Translations under genes and position numbers: made by a program
Shown here: positions 26,063 to 37,721 of the stretch, one piece after another
Layout of the letters: every line of letters starts with the position of its first letter
How positions within the stretch are numbered: position 1 is the stretch's first letter
Assembly: GCF_000615805.1 (NCBI RefSeq)
Contig: NZ_BAMJ01000003.1
Span: 25,000 to 88,999 of the forward strand
DNA from: Latilactobacillus fuchuensis DSM 14340 = JCM 11249
GTDB lineage: Bacteria > Bacillota > Bacilli > Lactobacillales > Lactobacillaceae
Reading direction: 5' to 3'
DNA: 64,000 nt
The notes under the pieces: generated by a model
What the model saw: the letters and a program-made list of their open reading frames with translations, nothing else
What the model was told of the DNA's origin: nothing
The model's database searches: none

Positions 26063-29000
26063 ATGCCAAAAAGAACCGACATTCAAAAAATATTAGTGAT
26101 TGGCTCTGGTCCGATTGTGATTGGTCAAGCCGCTGAATTTGATTATTCAGGCACCCAAGCCTGCTTAGCGTTAAAAGAAGAAGGGTATCAAGTTGTTTTA
26201 ATTAACTCCAACCCCGCGACGATTATGACCGATCAAGCGATTGCTGACACGGTTTATATCGAACCCATCACTTTGGATTTTGTTACCCAAATCTTGCGTA
26301 AAGAATTGCCAGATGCGATTTTACCAACCTTGGGAGGTCAAACCGGTTTGAACATGGCCCTCGAACTCGCTAATTCAGGATTACTAGCTGAACTCGACAT
26401 CGAATTATTAGGGACCAAGTTAAGCGCGATTGACCAAGCCGAAGATCGTGAATTATTCAAAAACTTAATGAACCAATTAAACGAACCGATTCCCGAATCA
26501 GCGATTGCCCATTCATTAGACGAAGCACAAACTTTCGTCAACGAAACAGGGTATCCCGTGATTATTCGCCCGGCCTTTACGCTTGGCGGAACGGGTGGCG
26601 GGATTGCAGAAAATCCGACCCAACTCGAAACTATCGTAGCTAACGGCCTGAGCTTATCACCAGTCGGCCAAGTCTTAGTCGAACAAAGTATCGCTGGCTA
26701 TAAAGAAATCGAATTTGAAGTGATGCGCGATCGCAACGATAACGCACTTGTTGTTTGTAACATGGAAAATTTCGATCCCGTTGGTATTCATACGGGAGAT
26801 TCAATTGTTCTAGCGCCCGTTCAGACCTTAAGTGACCGTGAAGTCCAAATGTTGCGGGATGCTTCTTTAAAAATTATCCGCGCTTTAAAAATCGAAGGGG
26901 GTTGTAACGTTCAACTCGCACTCGATCCACATAGCGAACGGTATTACATTATCGAAGTTAATCCACGGGTTAGTCGTTCATCGGCCTTAGCTTCTAAAGC
27001 GACCGGTTATCCAATTGCCAAGATGGCCGCTAAAATTGCGATTGGTTTAACTTTAGATGAGATTCATAATCCGATTACCGGGACCACTTACGCGCAATTC
27101 GAACCGATGCTTGATTACGTGGTCGCTAAAATTCCCCGCTGGCCTTTTGATAAATTCAACAAAGGTGATCGCCGTTTAGGCACCCAAATGAAGGCAACTG
27201 GCGAAGTGATGGCAATTGGCCGGAATATCGAAGAAGCGCTCTTAAAAGCGGTCCGGTCTCTCGAAATTGATACTGAACATCTGATTGAACCCGCCTTAAC
27301 CGCCGTCAGCGATAACGATTTAGTGCAACGGATTATTCATCCGCAAGACGATCGCCTTTTCTACCTGGCTGAAGCGCTCCGTCGCGGCTATTCAATTCAA
27401 GAACTAGCTGAATTAACGAAAATTGATTTATTCTTCTTAGATAAATTGAGTCACATCGTGGAATTAGAAGAACAATTGCGTACCGATAAAGGTGATATTG
27501 AATTACTCGAAATCGCCAAGAAAAACGGGTTTGCCGATAGCGAAATTGCTAGTCTTTGGCAAATCACCACCGCCCAAGTTCGCAAATTGCGGCAGGAAAG
27601 TGGGATTCTACCAGTCTACAAGATGGTGGACACTTGTGCGGCCGAATTTGAATCACAAACACCGTATTATTACGCGACCTACGAACAAGAAAACGAGAGT
27701 ATCGTGACTAAGAAGCCCTCAATCTTAGTGATTGGTTCTGGTCCGATTCGGATTGGGCAAGGGGTCGAATTCGATTACGCCACCGTCCACTGTGTTCAAG
27801 CCATTCAAAAAGCGGGTTACGAAGCGATTATTATGAATAGTAATCCTGAGACGGTTTCAACCGACTTTTCAATTTCGGATAAGTTGTACTTTGAACCATT
27901 AACGTTAGAAGATGTCTTAAACGTGATTGATCTTGAAAAACCAGAAGGTGTGATTGTTCAATTCGGTGGTCAAACCGCGATTAATCTGGCTGAACCGTTA
28001 TCCGAAAATAGCGTTAAGATTTTAGGAACGAGTGTTGAGAGTTTAAACCGCGCCGAAGATCGCGATTTGTTCGATCAATTAATCACCGAATTAAAGATTC
28101 CACAACCAGTTGGTGCCACTGCGACCAATACACCAGATGCCATCGAAATCGCCGAACGAATTGGTTATCCCGTCTTAATTCGGCCTAGCTTTGTCCTCGG
28201 CGGTCGTGCAATGGAAATTGTGCATACCACTGAAGATTTAAAACACTATATGCAAGAAGCCGTTAAAGTTTCCGATGATCATCCCGTTTTAATCGACCGC
28301 TACCTAATGGGTAAAGAATGTGAAGTCGATGCGATTTGTGACGGTCATGAAGTCTTAATCCCAGGGATTATGGAACATATCGAACGCGCCGGCGTCCATT
28401 CCGGTGATTCAATGGCGGTTTACCCCCCACAAAACTTAACCAATCAACAAAAGCAAACAATCGTTGAATACGCAACAAAGCTCTGTTTAGCCCTCGATTG
28501 TCGTGGCTTGCTCAACATTCAATTCATCATTCAAAACGACGAAGTCTACGTGATTGAAGTCAATCCACGGGCCAGTCGAACCGTCCCATTCTTAAGTAAG
28601 GTCACTAAGATTCCGATGGCCCAATTAGCCACGCAATTAATCTTAGGCAGTACCTTAGCCGAATTAAAGAGTCCGACCGGGTTATTACCAGCCGGCCCAC
28701 TGATTCACGTCAAAGCACCCGTTTTCTCATTCTCGAAATTAACCCGCGTTGATAGTTTGCTCGGGCCTGAAATGAAATCAACTGGTGAAGTCATGGGCAC
28801 CGATGTCACGATGCAAAAGGCGCTCTATAAAGCGTTTGAAGCCAGTGGCATGCATTTACCAAATCACGGGAACGTCTTGATGACGGTCACTAACCAAGAT
28901 AAAGCCCAAGCCCTTGAATTAGCGAAACGCTTTAGAGAAGTGGGTTATCAAATTTTAGCGACACCGGGGACGACGCAAGAGTTTAAAGCAGCCGGCATTC

Positions 29001-29245
29001 CAGTACGCCAAGTGTCTAAGATTGCGGCCACGTCCGGCGAATTATTAGACCGGATTAAGGCTGGCCAAGTGCAACTCGTGATTAATACCACGGGTTTAAA
29101 CGAAGCACCGCAAGTCTCTAAAGACAGCATCGTCATTCGTCAAACAGCGATTGAACACGGCATTCCGTTATTAACCTCGTTAGATACGACAGCGGCGATT
29201 CTAACCGTCTTAGAATCACAATCGTTAATGACCCAACCACTTTAG
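26063..29245 (+). CDS. carB: Carbamoyl-phosphate synthase, large subunit
   Basis: 1060 residues with the typical internal duplication. Each half starts with a near-identical motif ([19 protein letters not shown] and [18 protein letters not shown]) and contains an ATP-grasp domain with FTLGGTGGG or [11 protein letters not shown]. The C-terminal MGS-like domain (about 930-1060) is the allosteric region. The enzyme makes carbamoyl phosphate from bicarbonate, two ATP and ammonia. No frameshift over 3.2 kb. Confidence 0.97.
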   Translation: MPKRTDIQKILVIGSGPIVIGQAAEFDYSGTQACLALKEEGYQVVLINSNPATIMTDQAIADTVYIEPITLDFVTQILRKELPDAILPTLGGQTGLNMALELANSGLLAELDIELLGTKLSAIDQAEDRELFKNLMNQLNEPIPESAIAHSLDEAQTFVNETGYPVIIRPAFTLGGTGGGIAENPTQLETIVANGLSLSPVGQVLVEQSIAGYKEIEFEVMRDRNDNALVVCNMENFDPVGIHTGDSIVLAPVQTLSDREVQMLRDASLKIIRALKIEGGCNVQLALDPHSERYYIIEVNPRVSRSSALASKATGYPIAKMAAKIAIGLTLDEIHNPITGTTYAQFEPMLDYVVAKIPRWPFDKFNKGDRRLGTQMKATGEVMAIGRNIEEALLKAVRSLEIDTEHLIEPALTAVSDNDLVQRIIHPQDDRLFYLAEALRRGYSIQELAELTKIDLFFLDKLSHIVELEEQLRTDKGDIELLEIAKKNGFADSEIASLWQITTAQVRKLRQESGILPVYKMVDTCAAEFESQTPYYYATYEQENESIVTKKPSILVIGSGPIRIGQGVEFDYATVHCVQAIQKAGYEAIIMNSNPETVSTDFSISDKLYFEPLTLEDVLNVIDLEKPEGVIVQFGGQTAINLAEPLSENSVKILGTSVESLNRAEDRDLFDQLITELKIPQPVGATATNTPDAIEIAERIGYPVLIRPSFVLGGRAMEIVHTTEDLKHYMQEAVKVSDDHPVLIDRYLMGKECEVDAICDGHEVLIPGIMEHIERAGVHSGDSMAVYPPQNLTNQQKQTIVEYATKLCLALDCRGLLNIQFIIQNDEVYVIEVNPRASRTVPFLSKVTKIPMAQLATQLILGSTLAELKSPTGLLPAGPLIHVKAPVFSFSKLTRVDSLLGPEMKSTGEVMGTDVTMQKALYKAFEASGMHLPNHGNVLMTVTNQDKAQALELAKRFREVGYQILATPGTTQEFKAAGIPVRQVSKIAATSGELLDRIKAGQVQLVINTTGLNEAPQVSKDSIVIRQTAIEHGIPLLTSLDTTAAILTVLESQSLMTQPL

Positions 29246-29256
29246 TCTTTCCAAGA

Positions 29257-29281
29257 GTCAGCAAGTGATTGCTGGCTTTTA
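29257..29281 (+). terminator. Weak internal terminator-like hairpin between carB and pyrK
   Basis: GTCAGCAA (29257-29264) pairs with TTGCTGGC (29269-29276), followed by TTTTATT. The short T-run suggests partial read-through, possibly lowering pyrK-D-F-E output. Confidence 0.55.
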
Positions 29282-29311
29282 TTACATAAAATTTAGAGGA
29301 GTCGACGTTTA

Positions 29312-30097
29312 TTGTCAGTAGAAGCTATTTTAACCATTCAACACCAAACCCAAATTGCACCGAATATCTATGAATTATGTTTAGCGGGAAGCATGGCTGA
29401 ACAACCGGTCACGCCAGGCCAATTTGTCGATATCAAAATCCCGAGTGATGCCTTATTATTGCGTCGACCATTTGGTGTCGCTAAAGTGGATACGCAGCAA
29501 AAGACGATGACGTTACTCTATCGGGTCGTCGGCGAAGGGACCACGATTTTAAGTCAGGCACCAGTTGGGACTGAACTATCGGTCTTAGGACCACTAGGGA
29601 GTGGCTATCCGATTGCACAATTACAGTCCGGTCAAAAGGCCCTAATCATCGGTGGGGGAACCGGGATTCCACCCTTGTATGAATTATCGCGGCAATTAGT
29701 CGCTAAAGGCGTTCAAGTCCAACATCTGTTCGGGTTTGCAACCCAATCTGCGATTTTTTACCAATCTGAATTCGAAGCATTAGGCCCGACCGCCTATGCG
29801 ACTAACGACGGTTCTTACGGCTATCAAGGCCACATTGGCTTATTACTAGACGCGCAGTTTGCCGATGCTTTGACGACTTATGATGCAATCTACGCCTGCG
29901 GGCCAAAAGGGCTGTTGATGGCGGTTGATAATCGTTTCGCCGAGCATCCCAACGCTTATATCTCGTTAGAAGAACGGATGGCCTGTGGGATTGGTGCTTG
30001 TTACGCTTGTGTCACTAAACTTAGAAGTAACCCGGAAGTTCAATTAAAAATATGTGATGACGGTCCCGTCTTCAAAACAAATGAGGTGTTGATTTAA
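29312..30097 (+). CDS. pyrK: Dihydroorotate dehydrogenase, electron-transfer subunit
   Basis: 261 residues of the ferredoxin-reductase family. The FAD-binding motif RRPFGVAKVD is followed by the NAD-binding segment ALIIGGGTGIPPL and a C-terminal [2Fe-2S] cluster with CGIGACYACVTK plus a later Cys. It passes electrons from dihydroorotate (via PyrD) to NAD. TTG start, 10 bases after GAGGAGT. Its stop touches the start of pyrD. Confidence 0.93.
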   Translation: MSVEAILTIQHQTQIAPNIYELCLAGSMAEQPVTPGQFVDIKIPSDALLLRRPFGVAKVDTQQKTMTLLYRVVGEGTTILSQAPVGTELSVLGPLGSGYPIAQLQSGQKALIIGGGTGIPPLYELSRQLVAKGVQVQHLFGFATQSAIFYQSEFEALGPTAYATNDGSYGYQGHIGLLLDAQFADALTTYDAIYACGPKGLLMAVDNRFAEHPNAYISLEERMACGIGACYACVTKLRSNPEVQLKICDDGPVFKTNEVLI

Positions 30098-31017
<920 letters not shown>

Positions 31018-31019
31018 AG

Positions 31020-31736
31020 ATGACAAAACCACTGATTATTGCGTTAGATTTTCCAGATTGGCCCACAGCTGAAGCCTTTTTAGACCAATTTCCAAAAGGT
31101 GAACATTTGTTCGTAAAGGTTGGCATGGAATTATTCTACAAAACTGGTCCTGATGTCATTCGGGCGCTCAAAGCGCGGGGGCATCGGATTTTCTTAGATT
31201 TAAAACTGCATGATATTCCGAATACCGTTCATAGTGCCTTAACAGTGATCGGCCAATTAGGCGTCGATTACACAACGATTCACGCTGCTGGGGGTAGTGA
31301 AATGTTGCAAGCCGGGGTTGCTGGTTTAAAAGCGGGGGCCACAAAAGCACAGGTCAAGCCTGCTAAATTGCTAGCCATTACGCAATTGACCTCAACCAGT
31401 CAAAGCCAAATGCAAACTGAACAACTCGTTCAAGCGACTTTACCCGAATCAGTCACGAATTACGCACAAATCGCGCAACAGGCTGGTTGTGATGGCGTCG
31501 TTTGTTCTGTTCAAGAAGTACCGTTAATCCACGCGCAAACTGGAATCGACTTTGACTGTGTCACACCAGGGATTCGGCCAGCCACTAGTCAAACTAACGA
31601 TCAAAAACGGTCAGCAACACCATTGGCAGCTGCGCAAGCTGGTAGTAGTGCCATTGTGATCGGTCGGCCAATTACCCAAGCCACTAATCCGTATCAGGCT
31701 TATCAAACAATCAAAGCAGAATGGGAGCAAAAATAA
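31020..31736 (+). CDS. pyrF: Orotidine 5'-phosphate decarboxylase
   Basis: 238 residues, TIM barrel. The catalytic segment FLDLKLHDIPNTV carries the conserved Asp-Lys-Asp-type charged network (DLKLHD), and the phosphate loop is VTPGIRP ... IVIGRPIT. It makes UMP. The stop and the next start share one base (TAATG), so translation is coupled with pyrE. Confidence 0.96.
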   Translation: MTKPLIIALDFPDWPTAEAFLDQFPKGEHLFVKVGMELFYKTGPDVIRALKARGHRIFLDLKLHDIPNTVHSALTVIGQLGVDYTTIHAAGGSEMLQAGVAGLKAGATKAQVKPAKLLAITQLTSTSQSQMQTEQLVQATLPESVTNYAQIAQQAGCDGVVCSVQEVPLIHAQTGIDFDCVTPGIRPATSQTNDQKRSATPLAAAQAGSSAIVIGRPITQATNPYQAYQTIKAEWEQK

Positions 31737-32374
31737 TGACAGAAATCGCTAAAGAAGTCGCACAAGCCTTAATTGATATTCAAGCCGTGAGTCTAAGTCC
31801 AAATGACCCTTTTACGTGGGCCAGTGGCTTAAAGAGCCCGATTTATTGTGATAATCGGTTAACTATCGGCTATCCTAAAGTCCGCCGACTAATCGCTGAA
31901 CAGTTAGCCAAGGCGATTCATGATCAATATCCAGACGTTGAAGTGATTGCGGGGACTGCGACGGCGGGGATTCCACACGCCGCTTGGGTGGCTGAATTAT
32001 TGAACTTACCTTTGGTCTATATCCGGTCTAAACCCAAGGATCACGGTCAGGGGCGCCAAATTGAAGGGCCGTTTAAAGCCGGTCAAAAAATGGTGCTCAT
32101 TGATGATTTAATTTCAACCGGTGGTAGCGTGCTCCAAGCCGCACACGCCGCGCAAAAAGAGGGCGCCGATGTTTTAGGTGTTTTCGGGATTTTCTCATAT
32201 CAGTTAGCCGCTGGCAAAAAGAATTTTACAGAGGCGCAATTATCATTGACGACACTGTCGAATTTAGAAGCCTTATTAGCGATTGCCCAAGAAGCCGACG
32301 ATTTAACGGCTGAACAACTGCAATCACTACAAACATGGCGTCAAGACCCACAAGCGTGGTCAGATCAACATTAA
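31736..32374 (+). CDS. pyrE: Orotate phosphoribosyltransferase
   Basis: 212 residues. The PRPP motif is MVLIDDLISTGGSVL, and the orotate-site segment FTWASGLKSPIYCDNR is near the N-terminus. It makes OMP from orotate and PRPP. Start ATG 31736 (GGGAG 8 bases upstream); a longer in-frame reading from 31721 lies inside pyrF and lacks a ribosome site. Last gene of the operon. Confidence 0.96.
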   Translation: MTEIAKEVAQALIDIQAVSLSPNDPFTWASGLKSPIYCDNRLTIGYPKVRRLIAEQLAKAIHDQYPDVEVIAGTATAGIPHAAWVAELLNLPLVYIRSKPKDHGQGRQIEGPFKAGQKMVLIDDLISTGGSVLQAAHAAQKEGADVLGVFGIFSYQLAAGKKNFTEAQLSLTTLSNLEALLAIAQEADDLTAEQLQSLQTWRQDPQAWSDQH

Positions 32375-32381
32375 TCGAATC

Positions 32382-32431
32382 AAAAAGCCTTAGATGAATG
32401 CGGATAAAAGCGCATCATTTAAGGCTTTTTT
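32382..32431 (+). terminator. Terminator of the pyr operon
   Basis: AAAAAGCCTTA(G)ATGA / TCAT(T)TAAGGCTTTTT arms, followed by T-run. Confidence 0.9.
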
Positions 32432-32513
32432 AATGCATAGATTGAAAAGAACCGTATCTTTAGTAGAATTAAATATGAAATACATAACTTTTTTTAAAAA
32501 TCTATCAAAAAGT

Positions 32514-32550
32514 TGTAACGAATCAGTCATTTTATGGATAGATGTATGAT
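32514..32550 (+). promoter_or_regulatory. Possible ECF-type promoter of the sigma operon
   Basis: TGTAAC at 32514-32519 resembles the -35 element recognised by several ECF sigma factors, which would fit autoregulation. No clear CGTC-type -10 can be seen, so this is tentative. Confidence 0.3.
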
Positions 32551-32579
32551 TATTAAATTAATAGCTAAGGAGGCCAATG

Positions 32580-33077
32580 GTGAACACTGAAAAAATATAT
32601 GAAGATTATGGCAAGTTTATCTTTCGGTATTTACTGACCCTAACCAAGAACGAACAACTTTCTGAAGAGTTAACGCAAGAAACATTTTATCAAGCATTAA
32701 AGTCTATTGATCATTTTGATAATAACGGTCAGGCAAAATTTTCGACTTGGTTGTGTCAAATTGCCAAGAATCTATGGTTACAGGAATTGAATCATCATCA
32801 AAAAAGAGCCCAATTGAATGAATCGTTGCTAGCAGATGACCCAATCACCAATAATTTAGAAGAAACTTTTTTCAAAAATGAAGCCAAGATTGCTTTTTTT
32901 AAACGGGCCCATCATCTAAGTGATAAGCACCGAGAAATCCTTTATCTAAGGTTACTGGGTAATTTATCCTTTAGAGAAATCGGTGCGGTGTTTGGTGAAA
33001 CTGAAAATTGGGCGCGAGTCACTTTTTATCGGGTCAAACAACAATTACGGAAGGATGAGACAGATAATGAATCATAA
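32580..33077 (+). CDS. ECF-family RNA polymerase sigma factor
   Basis: 165 residues. Region 2 spans about 10-80 (FRYLLTLTKNEQLSEELTQETFYQAL ... KFSTWLCQIAKN), and region 4 spans about 110-160 (LSDKHREILYLRLLGNLSFREIGAVFGE with the helix-turn-helix). There is no region 1 or 3, so it is an ECF sigma factor. GTG at 32580 is 6 bases behind AAGGAGG; an ATG directly before it (32577) is only 3 bases away. The next gene, overlapping by 11 bp, codes for its anti-sigma factor. Confidence 0.92.
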   Translation: MNTEKIYEDYGKFIFRYLLTLTKNEQLSEELTQETFYQALKSIDHFDNNGQAKFSTWLCQIAKNLWLQELNHHQKRAQLNESLLADDPITNNLEETFFKNEAKIAFFKRAHHLSDKHREILYLRLLGNLSFREIGAVFGETENWARVTFYRVKQQLRKDETDNES

Positions 33078-33747
33078 TCTATTTAAAGACTTAGTGCCAA
33101 ACTACCTGGAACATTTAACCAGTCAAGAAACGAATGAACAAATGAGCCAACATATGACGGAGTGTGAGGACTGCCGCCAGTTTCTCAATAGTATGCAAAA
33201 AGACTTAACGGTCACGGCGAATTCCGAAAGCAAGCAGGAAACGGTTGACATTGACGCGTTTAAAAAGGTAAAAACGCAACAACGGCGAAAAATAAGAACG
33301 ATTATTCTATCTCTTTTGACCCTGTTTATCGTCTTAATAGCTGGCTATTATTTTTTGTTTGTTCACATGTGGTTGGCCAACTCTAATGATGTCCAGCCAA
33401 CGATTACCCAACAAGGTAATGATATCACTCTGACTTTTGAAACTAAGAATAAGCATCGTTATTTAATGTTAATTAACAGCAGCCGACCGACAAAGGGCTA
33501 CCAGTATTCATTAAATATGTATGAAAAATGGAATGATTTTTCCAAGGCGAATACCATATTAAAGAAGGGGACGTCCGTGGACTATACTTTTTTGGATCGC
33601 AACACATTATTATTACCTAAAGGCAAAGAATATAACGGTCAAAAATATCACTTAACCGATAAAGATGTCATTCGTATTAAGTATCGAGATAAAACCCAAA
33701 AGATTAAACTAACTGACTTATATGATTCCGCATCGAAGAAAAAATAA
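33067..33747 (+). CDS. Membrane-bound zinc-finger anti-sigma factor
   Basis: 226 residues. The N-terminal cytoplasmic part has the zinc-binding anti-sigma motif H29-x3-C33-x2-C36. One membrane helix follows (about residues 77-100, IILSLLTLFIVLIAGYYF), then an external domain of about 125 residues that is beta-rich. It should hold the sigma factor inactive at the membrane and release it on an envelope signal. The external domain is not one I recognise. ATG 33067 overlaps the sigma gene, giving coupled synthesis. Confidence 0.85.
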   Translation: MNHNLFKDLVPNYLEHLTSQETNEQMSQHMTECEDCRQFLNSMQKDLTVTANSESKQETVDIDAFKKVKTQQRRKIRTIILSLLTLFIVLIAGYYFLFVHMWLANSNDVQPTITQQGNDITLTFETKNKHRYLMLINSSRPTKGYQYSLNMYEKWNDFSKANTILKKGTSVDYTFLDRNTLLLPKGKEYNGQKYHLTDKDVIRIKYRDKTQKIKLTDLYDSASKKK

Positions 33748-33767
33748 CTTTGAGGAGGTCAATCCAT

Positions 33768-34643
33768 ATGAAATTAGAAATAAAGCATATTCAAAAAAGT
33801 TATGCGCAAACAATGGTCTTAAATGAGTGCTCGTTCACATTAACACCCGGTGTTTATGGCCTATTAGGGGCTAATGGCGCCGGCAAAAGCACCTTATTTA
33901 AAATAATTTGTGGCTTAACAAAAGCTGATAGTGGCAATATTTACTATAACGGCAACGCTATTAGTGAATCACAAAATAAATTTAATCCAATTCTAGGTTT
34001 CTTACCACGAAAAATTGCTTTTTATCCCGAATTTACGGGACTGGATTTTCTACTATACATTGCAACCCTAAAGGGAATTGATCGGCAAAGTGCCAAGGAG
34101 AAATGTCTAGCACTTTTAACGACTGTTGGGTTGATTGATGTTCAACATAAGAAGATTAGAAAATATTCTGGCGGGATGCAACAACGTTTGGGCATCGCGC
34201 AAGCCATGTTGAATGACCCCGAGATATTAATTTTAGATGAACCAACTGTTGGCCTAGATCCAAAAGAAAGAGTTAAATTTAGAAATCTAATTAGTTCCTT
34301 TTCGGACGAAAAGATTGTTATTTTATCAACACATATTGTGTCTGATGTCGAATACATTGCTGATGAAATTCTGATTTTGCAAAAAGGGGGTATTCAAGAT
34401 AGCGGTACGCCGCCAGAATTAGTTCAAAAAATAGCAGAACAAGTCTGGGAATGCAGCGTACCACATGACTTAGTCGCAAAATTATTGGCCACTTATACGA
34501 TTAGTAATCAGAAACATGAAAAGAATAACGTTATCCTAAGAATTATTGCAGAAAAGAAACCATTAGAAAATGCGGTTCAGGTCACGCCAACATTAGAGGA
34601 TTTATATCTTTATTATTTTAGAGAGGCGGTTCACTATGATTAG
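33768..34643 (+). CDS. ABC transporter ATP-binding protein of the sigma-factor operon
   Basis: 291 residues; Walker A GANGAGKST (34-42), signature YSGGMQQRLGIAQA, Walker B ILILDEPTVGLD, and switch histidine in ILSTHIVSDVE. The ABC-2 exporter type with a C-terminal extension. Start ATG 33768 follows AGGAGG (33753-33758). It lies 20 bp after the anti-sigma gene and overlaps the permease gene by 8 bp, so it is probably part of the response controlled by the sigma factor. Confidence 0.9.
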   Translation: MKLEIKHIQKSYAQTMVLNECSFTLTPGVYGLLGANGAGKSTLFKIICGLTKADSGNIYYNGNAISESQNKFNPILGFLPRKIAFYPEFTGLDFLLYIATLKGIDRQSAKEKCLALLTTVGLIDVQHKKIRKYSGGMQQRLGIAQAMLNDPEILILDEPTVGLDPKERVKFRNLISSFSDEKIVILSTHIVSDVEYIADEILILQKGGIQDSGTPPELVQKIAEQVWECSVPHDLVAKLLATYTISNQKHEKNNVILRIIAEKKPLENAVQVTPTLEDLYLYYFREAVHYD

Positions 34644-35792
34644 TATTATACGTTTTGAAATGGCGAAAATTGTTAAAACCAAACGCTTTATTGGCTCATT
34701 GTTGATTTCTGTATTAGTTCTGTCAGGCATCTTTATTATTGGTTTTCACTATTCGCAACTTGGTGCCTCAGAGGTGCGTAATCAAGAATTGGGATTCAAC
34801 CAATTATCACGAAAAAAAGCTAATGCACACGCTGGGGTTTTTAATGATCAAACCGTACGCTTAATTTTAGCGGATTACATTGCAGATTATCAGAACAATT
34901 CTGGCGGAGAACAGCCGTTTGATCAATTTTCTTATAATATTGCTAATACTTTCTTTCCAAAAGACAGAGATATTTATTTAGAGATGATTGCTGCTAATAA
35001 AAAGAAACAAACGCTAAAAATTGACCAAATTAAATTAACGCCAATCAAAAAAATTGGCTTTTCAAGTTTTTCTAAACCATTGATAATTGGTAGCTATTCA
35101 AACTGGAGTGAACTTTTTAAGGTCACCGGGAGCGTCTTTATTCTAATAAGCGTGCTAGTTATCATTACCGGTTCGACTGTCTTTGCGGAAGATACCGCCA
35201 AAAAGATGAATCAATTATTGTTCATCACTAAATACGGTCGGACTAAAATGCTGCGCGCAAAGATATATACTGCGACAGTTTTATCCCTGTTCATATTTTT
35301 AGTCGCTCATGGCCTAACATTTGGTTATTTTTATTATCATTATTATGGTATGGACGGTTGGAATGGTAGTATTCAGACCAATTTTGATTTAAAACTCTTC
35401 AATTTTCCGCTTGAACTCAATCATTTTCAAATTTATTTAATGATTCTAATATTGCAATTGGCTAGTTTGCTGATGATTGTCGGGATAACATTGTTAATCT
35501 CGCAATCGCCAAGACACCATTTAGTGCGGTTATAATCGCAACCGGTATTTTTTTCTTACCAAAAGGGTTAATATTGATATTTACATCTGGAGTGCTCAAC
35601 AAATTACTATATCTATTACCGATTAACCTGTACGATTCTGAAAAAATGTTGACACTAATGTCTGCTAAGCAAGGCTTCTTCTTTAATCAGTTCAACCAAA
35701 ATTTTATCATGACGATCTGTATTTTATTACTAACTAACCTTATCAGTAATTGTTTTACGTATTACAAATTACAACATGCTTATATCGAATAG
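34636..35792 (+). pseudogene. ABC-2 type permease of the sigma-factor operon, one frameshift
   Basis: The restored protein is about 385 residues. Membrane helix 1 (about 17-37) is followed by a large external loop of about 125 residues and then five further helices, the typical ABC-2 exporter topology. The frame breaks at 35501-35502 (ATCTCGCAATC for an expected ATC TCN GCA ATC); the continuation AIAKTPFSAVIIATGIFFLP runs in the second frame to 35792. One base is missing. I treat it as a likely sequencing error. Confidence 0.82.
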
Positions 35793-35818
35793 GCAGCATT
35801 AAATTTAACAGAGACCAA

Positions 35819-35866
35819 TAAAAATAGTCCAGCAACCACTTAATCAGGGATGCTGGACTATTTTTT
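35819..35866. terminator. Bidirectional terminator between the sigma operon and rqcH
   Basis: AAAAATAGTCCAGCA / TGCTGGACTATTTTTT, 13-bp stem or longer, between two converging genes. Confidence 0.9.
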
Positions 35867-37579
35867 AGGCTTGGCTTGGTTTTTGTCGTAATTTTTGGAC
35901 GAGTGCTTCATCCGGTGTGCTATAAAGGGTTTGTTGACCTTCATAAATCACAAAACCGGGTTTAGCCCCATTCGGTTTGCGAATCCGTTTGACTTGAATG
36001 TAATCAACGGGCACAGAAGCCGATAGCCGAGCTTTAGAGAAATAAGCGGCTAGTTTACTAGCTTCTTCTAAAGTTGTCTCAGACGGGTTACTAGCGTCAA
36101 TAATCACGTGTGAGCCGGGGATGTTCTTAACATGCAACCAAATATCAGTTTTCTTAGCTTTTTTGAGGGTTAACTGATCGTTTTGATAGTTATTTTTACC
36201 AACAAAAATCCGAGTGCCATCACTGGCGTAGAAAATTTCGGGTTCACTAATCTTGTAACGTTTTTGTTTCTTAGCGCCGGACTTCTTAGTTTTTAAATAG
36301 CCCTCAGCTTGCAGTTCTTCTTTGATATCGACTAAATCTTTGGGCGCTGCAATCTCAATTTGAGCCATAATCGTGTTGAAATATTGCAGTTCCGCTTCCG
36401 TTTTAGCCATTTGATCGTTGACGTAAGCGACTGAATTGCGGAGTTTTTGGTACTTAGAAAAGTATTTTTGAGCATTTTTAGAAGGGGTCAATTGATTCGA
36501 TAACGTAATTTTAATCGGTTGGTTATCCGCATAATAATTATCGAGTGTAATTTCGGTCATACCGCGTTCGACTTGGCGCAAATAAGTGGTTAGAATTTCA
36601 CCTTTAATCCGGTAATCATCAGCACTATCAGCCGTCTTGAGGGTTTGTTGCAGTTTTTTTAGTTTCTTTTCATCCTTTTGAATTTCATTACGGATAAAAT
36701 GAATCAAGGCGCCACCTTGTTGTTGGACCCGATCACGTTGCGCTTTATGCAAATAGTATTGGTCTAACAATTCACTAAGCGTTGGCAATTGCGTTTGTTC
36801 ACCAACTAATGTTTGATAAGCTGCCACGGTAAACCAAGATTTTTTAGGGCCAATCGTTAATGTCGGTGTGGCTTGGTTGTATTGCTTGAAGAAATCCTGG
36901 ACAATCGTCAAATAATGATCATGATCCAGTAACCGATGTTGTAATTCGATTGCACTTTCACGGCCCATTCCTTGGAATTGCGTTTGTAACCAATGCGGTT
37001 GCTCAGTTTCAGGTAGGTTATAATAACTCAGCCAGTCTAGGTCGGTTAAGTCGGCCGTAAAACCGTTGACGCCGGAAGCAGCGGGCGGATTAACGTAGTC
37101 CGCACCAGGCATTAAGAAGCGGTAACGGTTCTGCGATAAGCTAACGTGCCGAATCAAATCAAGAATCTTATTGGTTTCTTGGTTAACCAAAATCACGTTA
37201 CTGTGCCGGCCCATTAATTCGACGATTAGACAGAGTTGTTGTAAATCACCTAATTCATTCCGCGATTTAAACGTGAAACGCAAAATCCGATCACTTTCAA
37301 CTTGTTCAATTTTTTCTAGAATTGAACCATCCAGGTATTTTCGTAACGACATCGCAAAATTAGGGGGCGTCGCCGGATTCGCGTAAGGCACGCGAGTAAT
37401 TTGAACCCGGGCGTAGGAAGGATGCGCCGAAAGGAGTAGGGGATAGGTCTTTCGATTAGCCGAAGCGTCAAGATGACTTCATTGGGGTAAGGTTGTTGGA
37501 TTTTAGTTATTTTACCGTCGGCTAACGTCGTATTTAACTCAGCGACAACGGCGTGGGTCATTAAACCATCAAAGGCCAT
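35865..37579 (-). pseudogene. rqcH: Ribosome quality-control factor RqcH (NFACT / fibronectin-binding family), one frameshift
   Basis: The restored protein is about 571 residues, usual for the family. It has the NFACT-N domain starting MAFDGLMTHAVVAEL, a central coiled coil (about 280-400), and the NFACT-R domain with KKTDIWLHVKNIPGSHVII. In B. subtilis RqcH binds stalled 50S subunits and adds C-terminal alanine tails; it was formerly called FbpA because it binds fibronectin. The frame is lost at about 37460 (minus strand CTTCGGCTAAT for CTTCGGGCTAAT); after it ANRKTYPLLLSAHPSYARVQ follows. One G of a run is missing. Confidence 0.88.
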
Positions 37580-37649
37580 TTAAATCACACTTTCTCTATA
37601 TAGATTGTCTTACTTATTGTAACGGTTTTAACCATCAAGCTCAAAGGAA

Positions 37650-37704
37650 TTTACTTATCAGTCAATTTATTGTATAATACAATTATTTTATTGCATTCTA
37701 CAAT
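37650..37704 (+). promoter_or_regulatory. Promoter with two candidate operators upstream of marR
   Basis: -35 TTTACT (37650-37655), 17-bp spacer, -10 TATAAT (37673-37678). A perfect 7+1+7 palindrome ATTGTATAATACAAT (37669-37683) covers the -10 box. A second, imperfect copy ATTGCATTCTACAAT (37690-37704) sits exactly 21 bp downstream, that is two helical turns. Two repressor dimers on one face of the DNA would fit autorepression by the MarR protein. Confidence 0.75.
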
Positions 37705-37721
37705 AAAGGAGCGAAAAGCGA

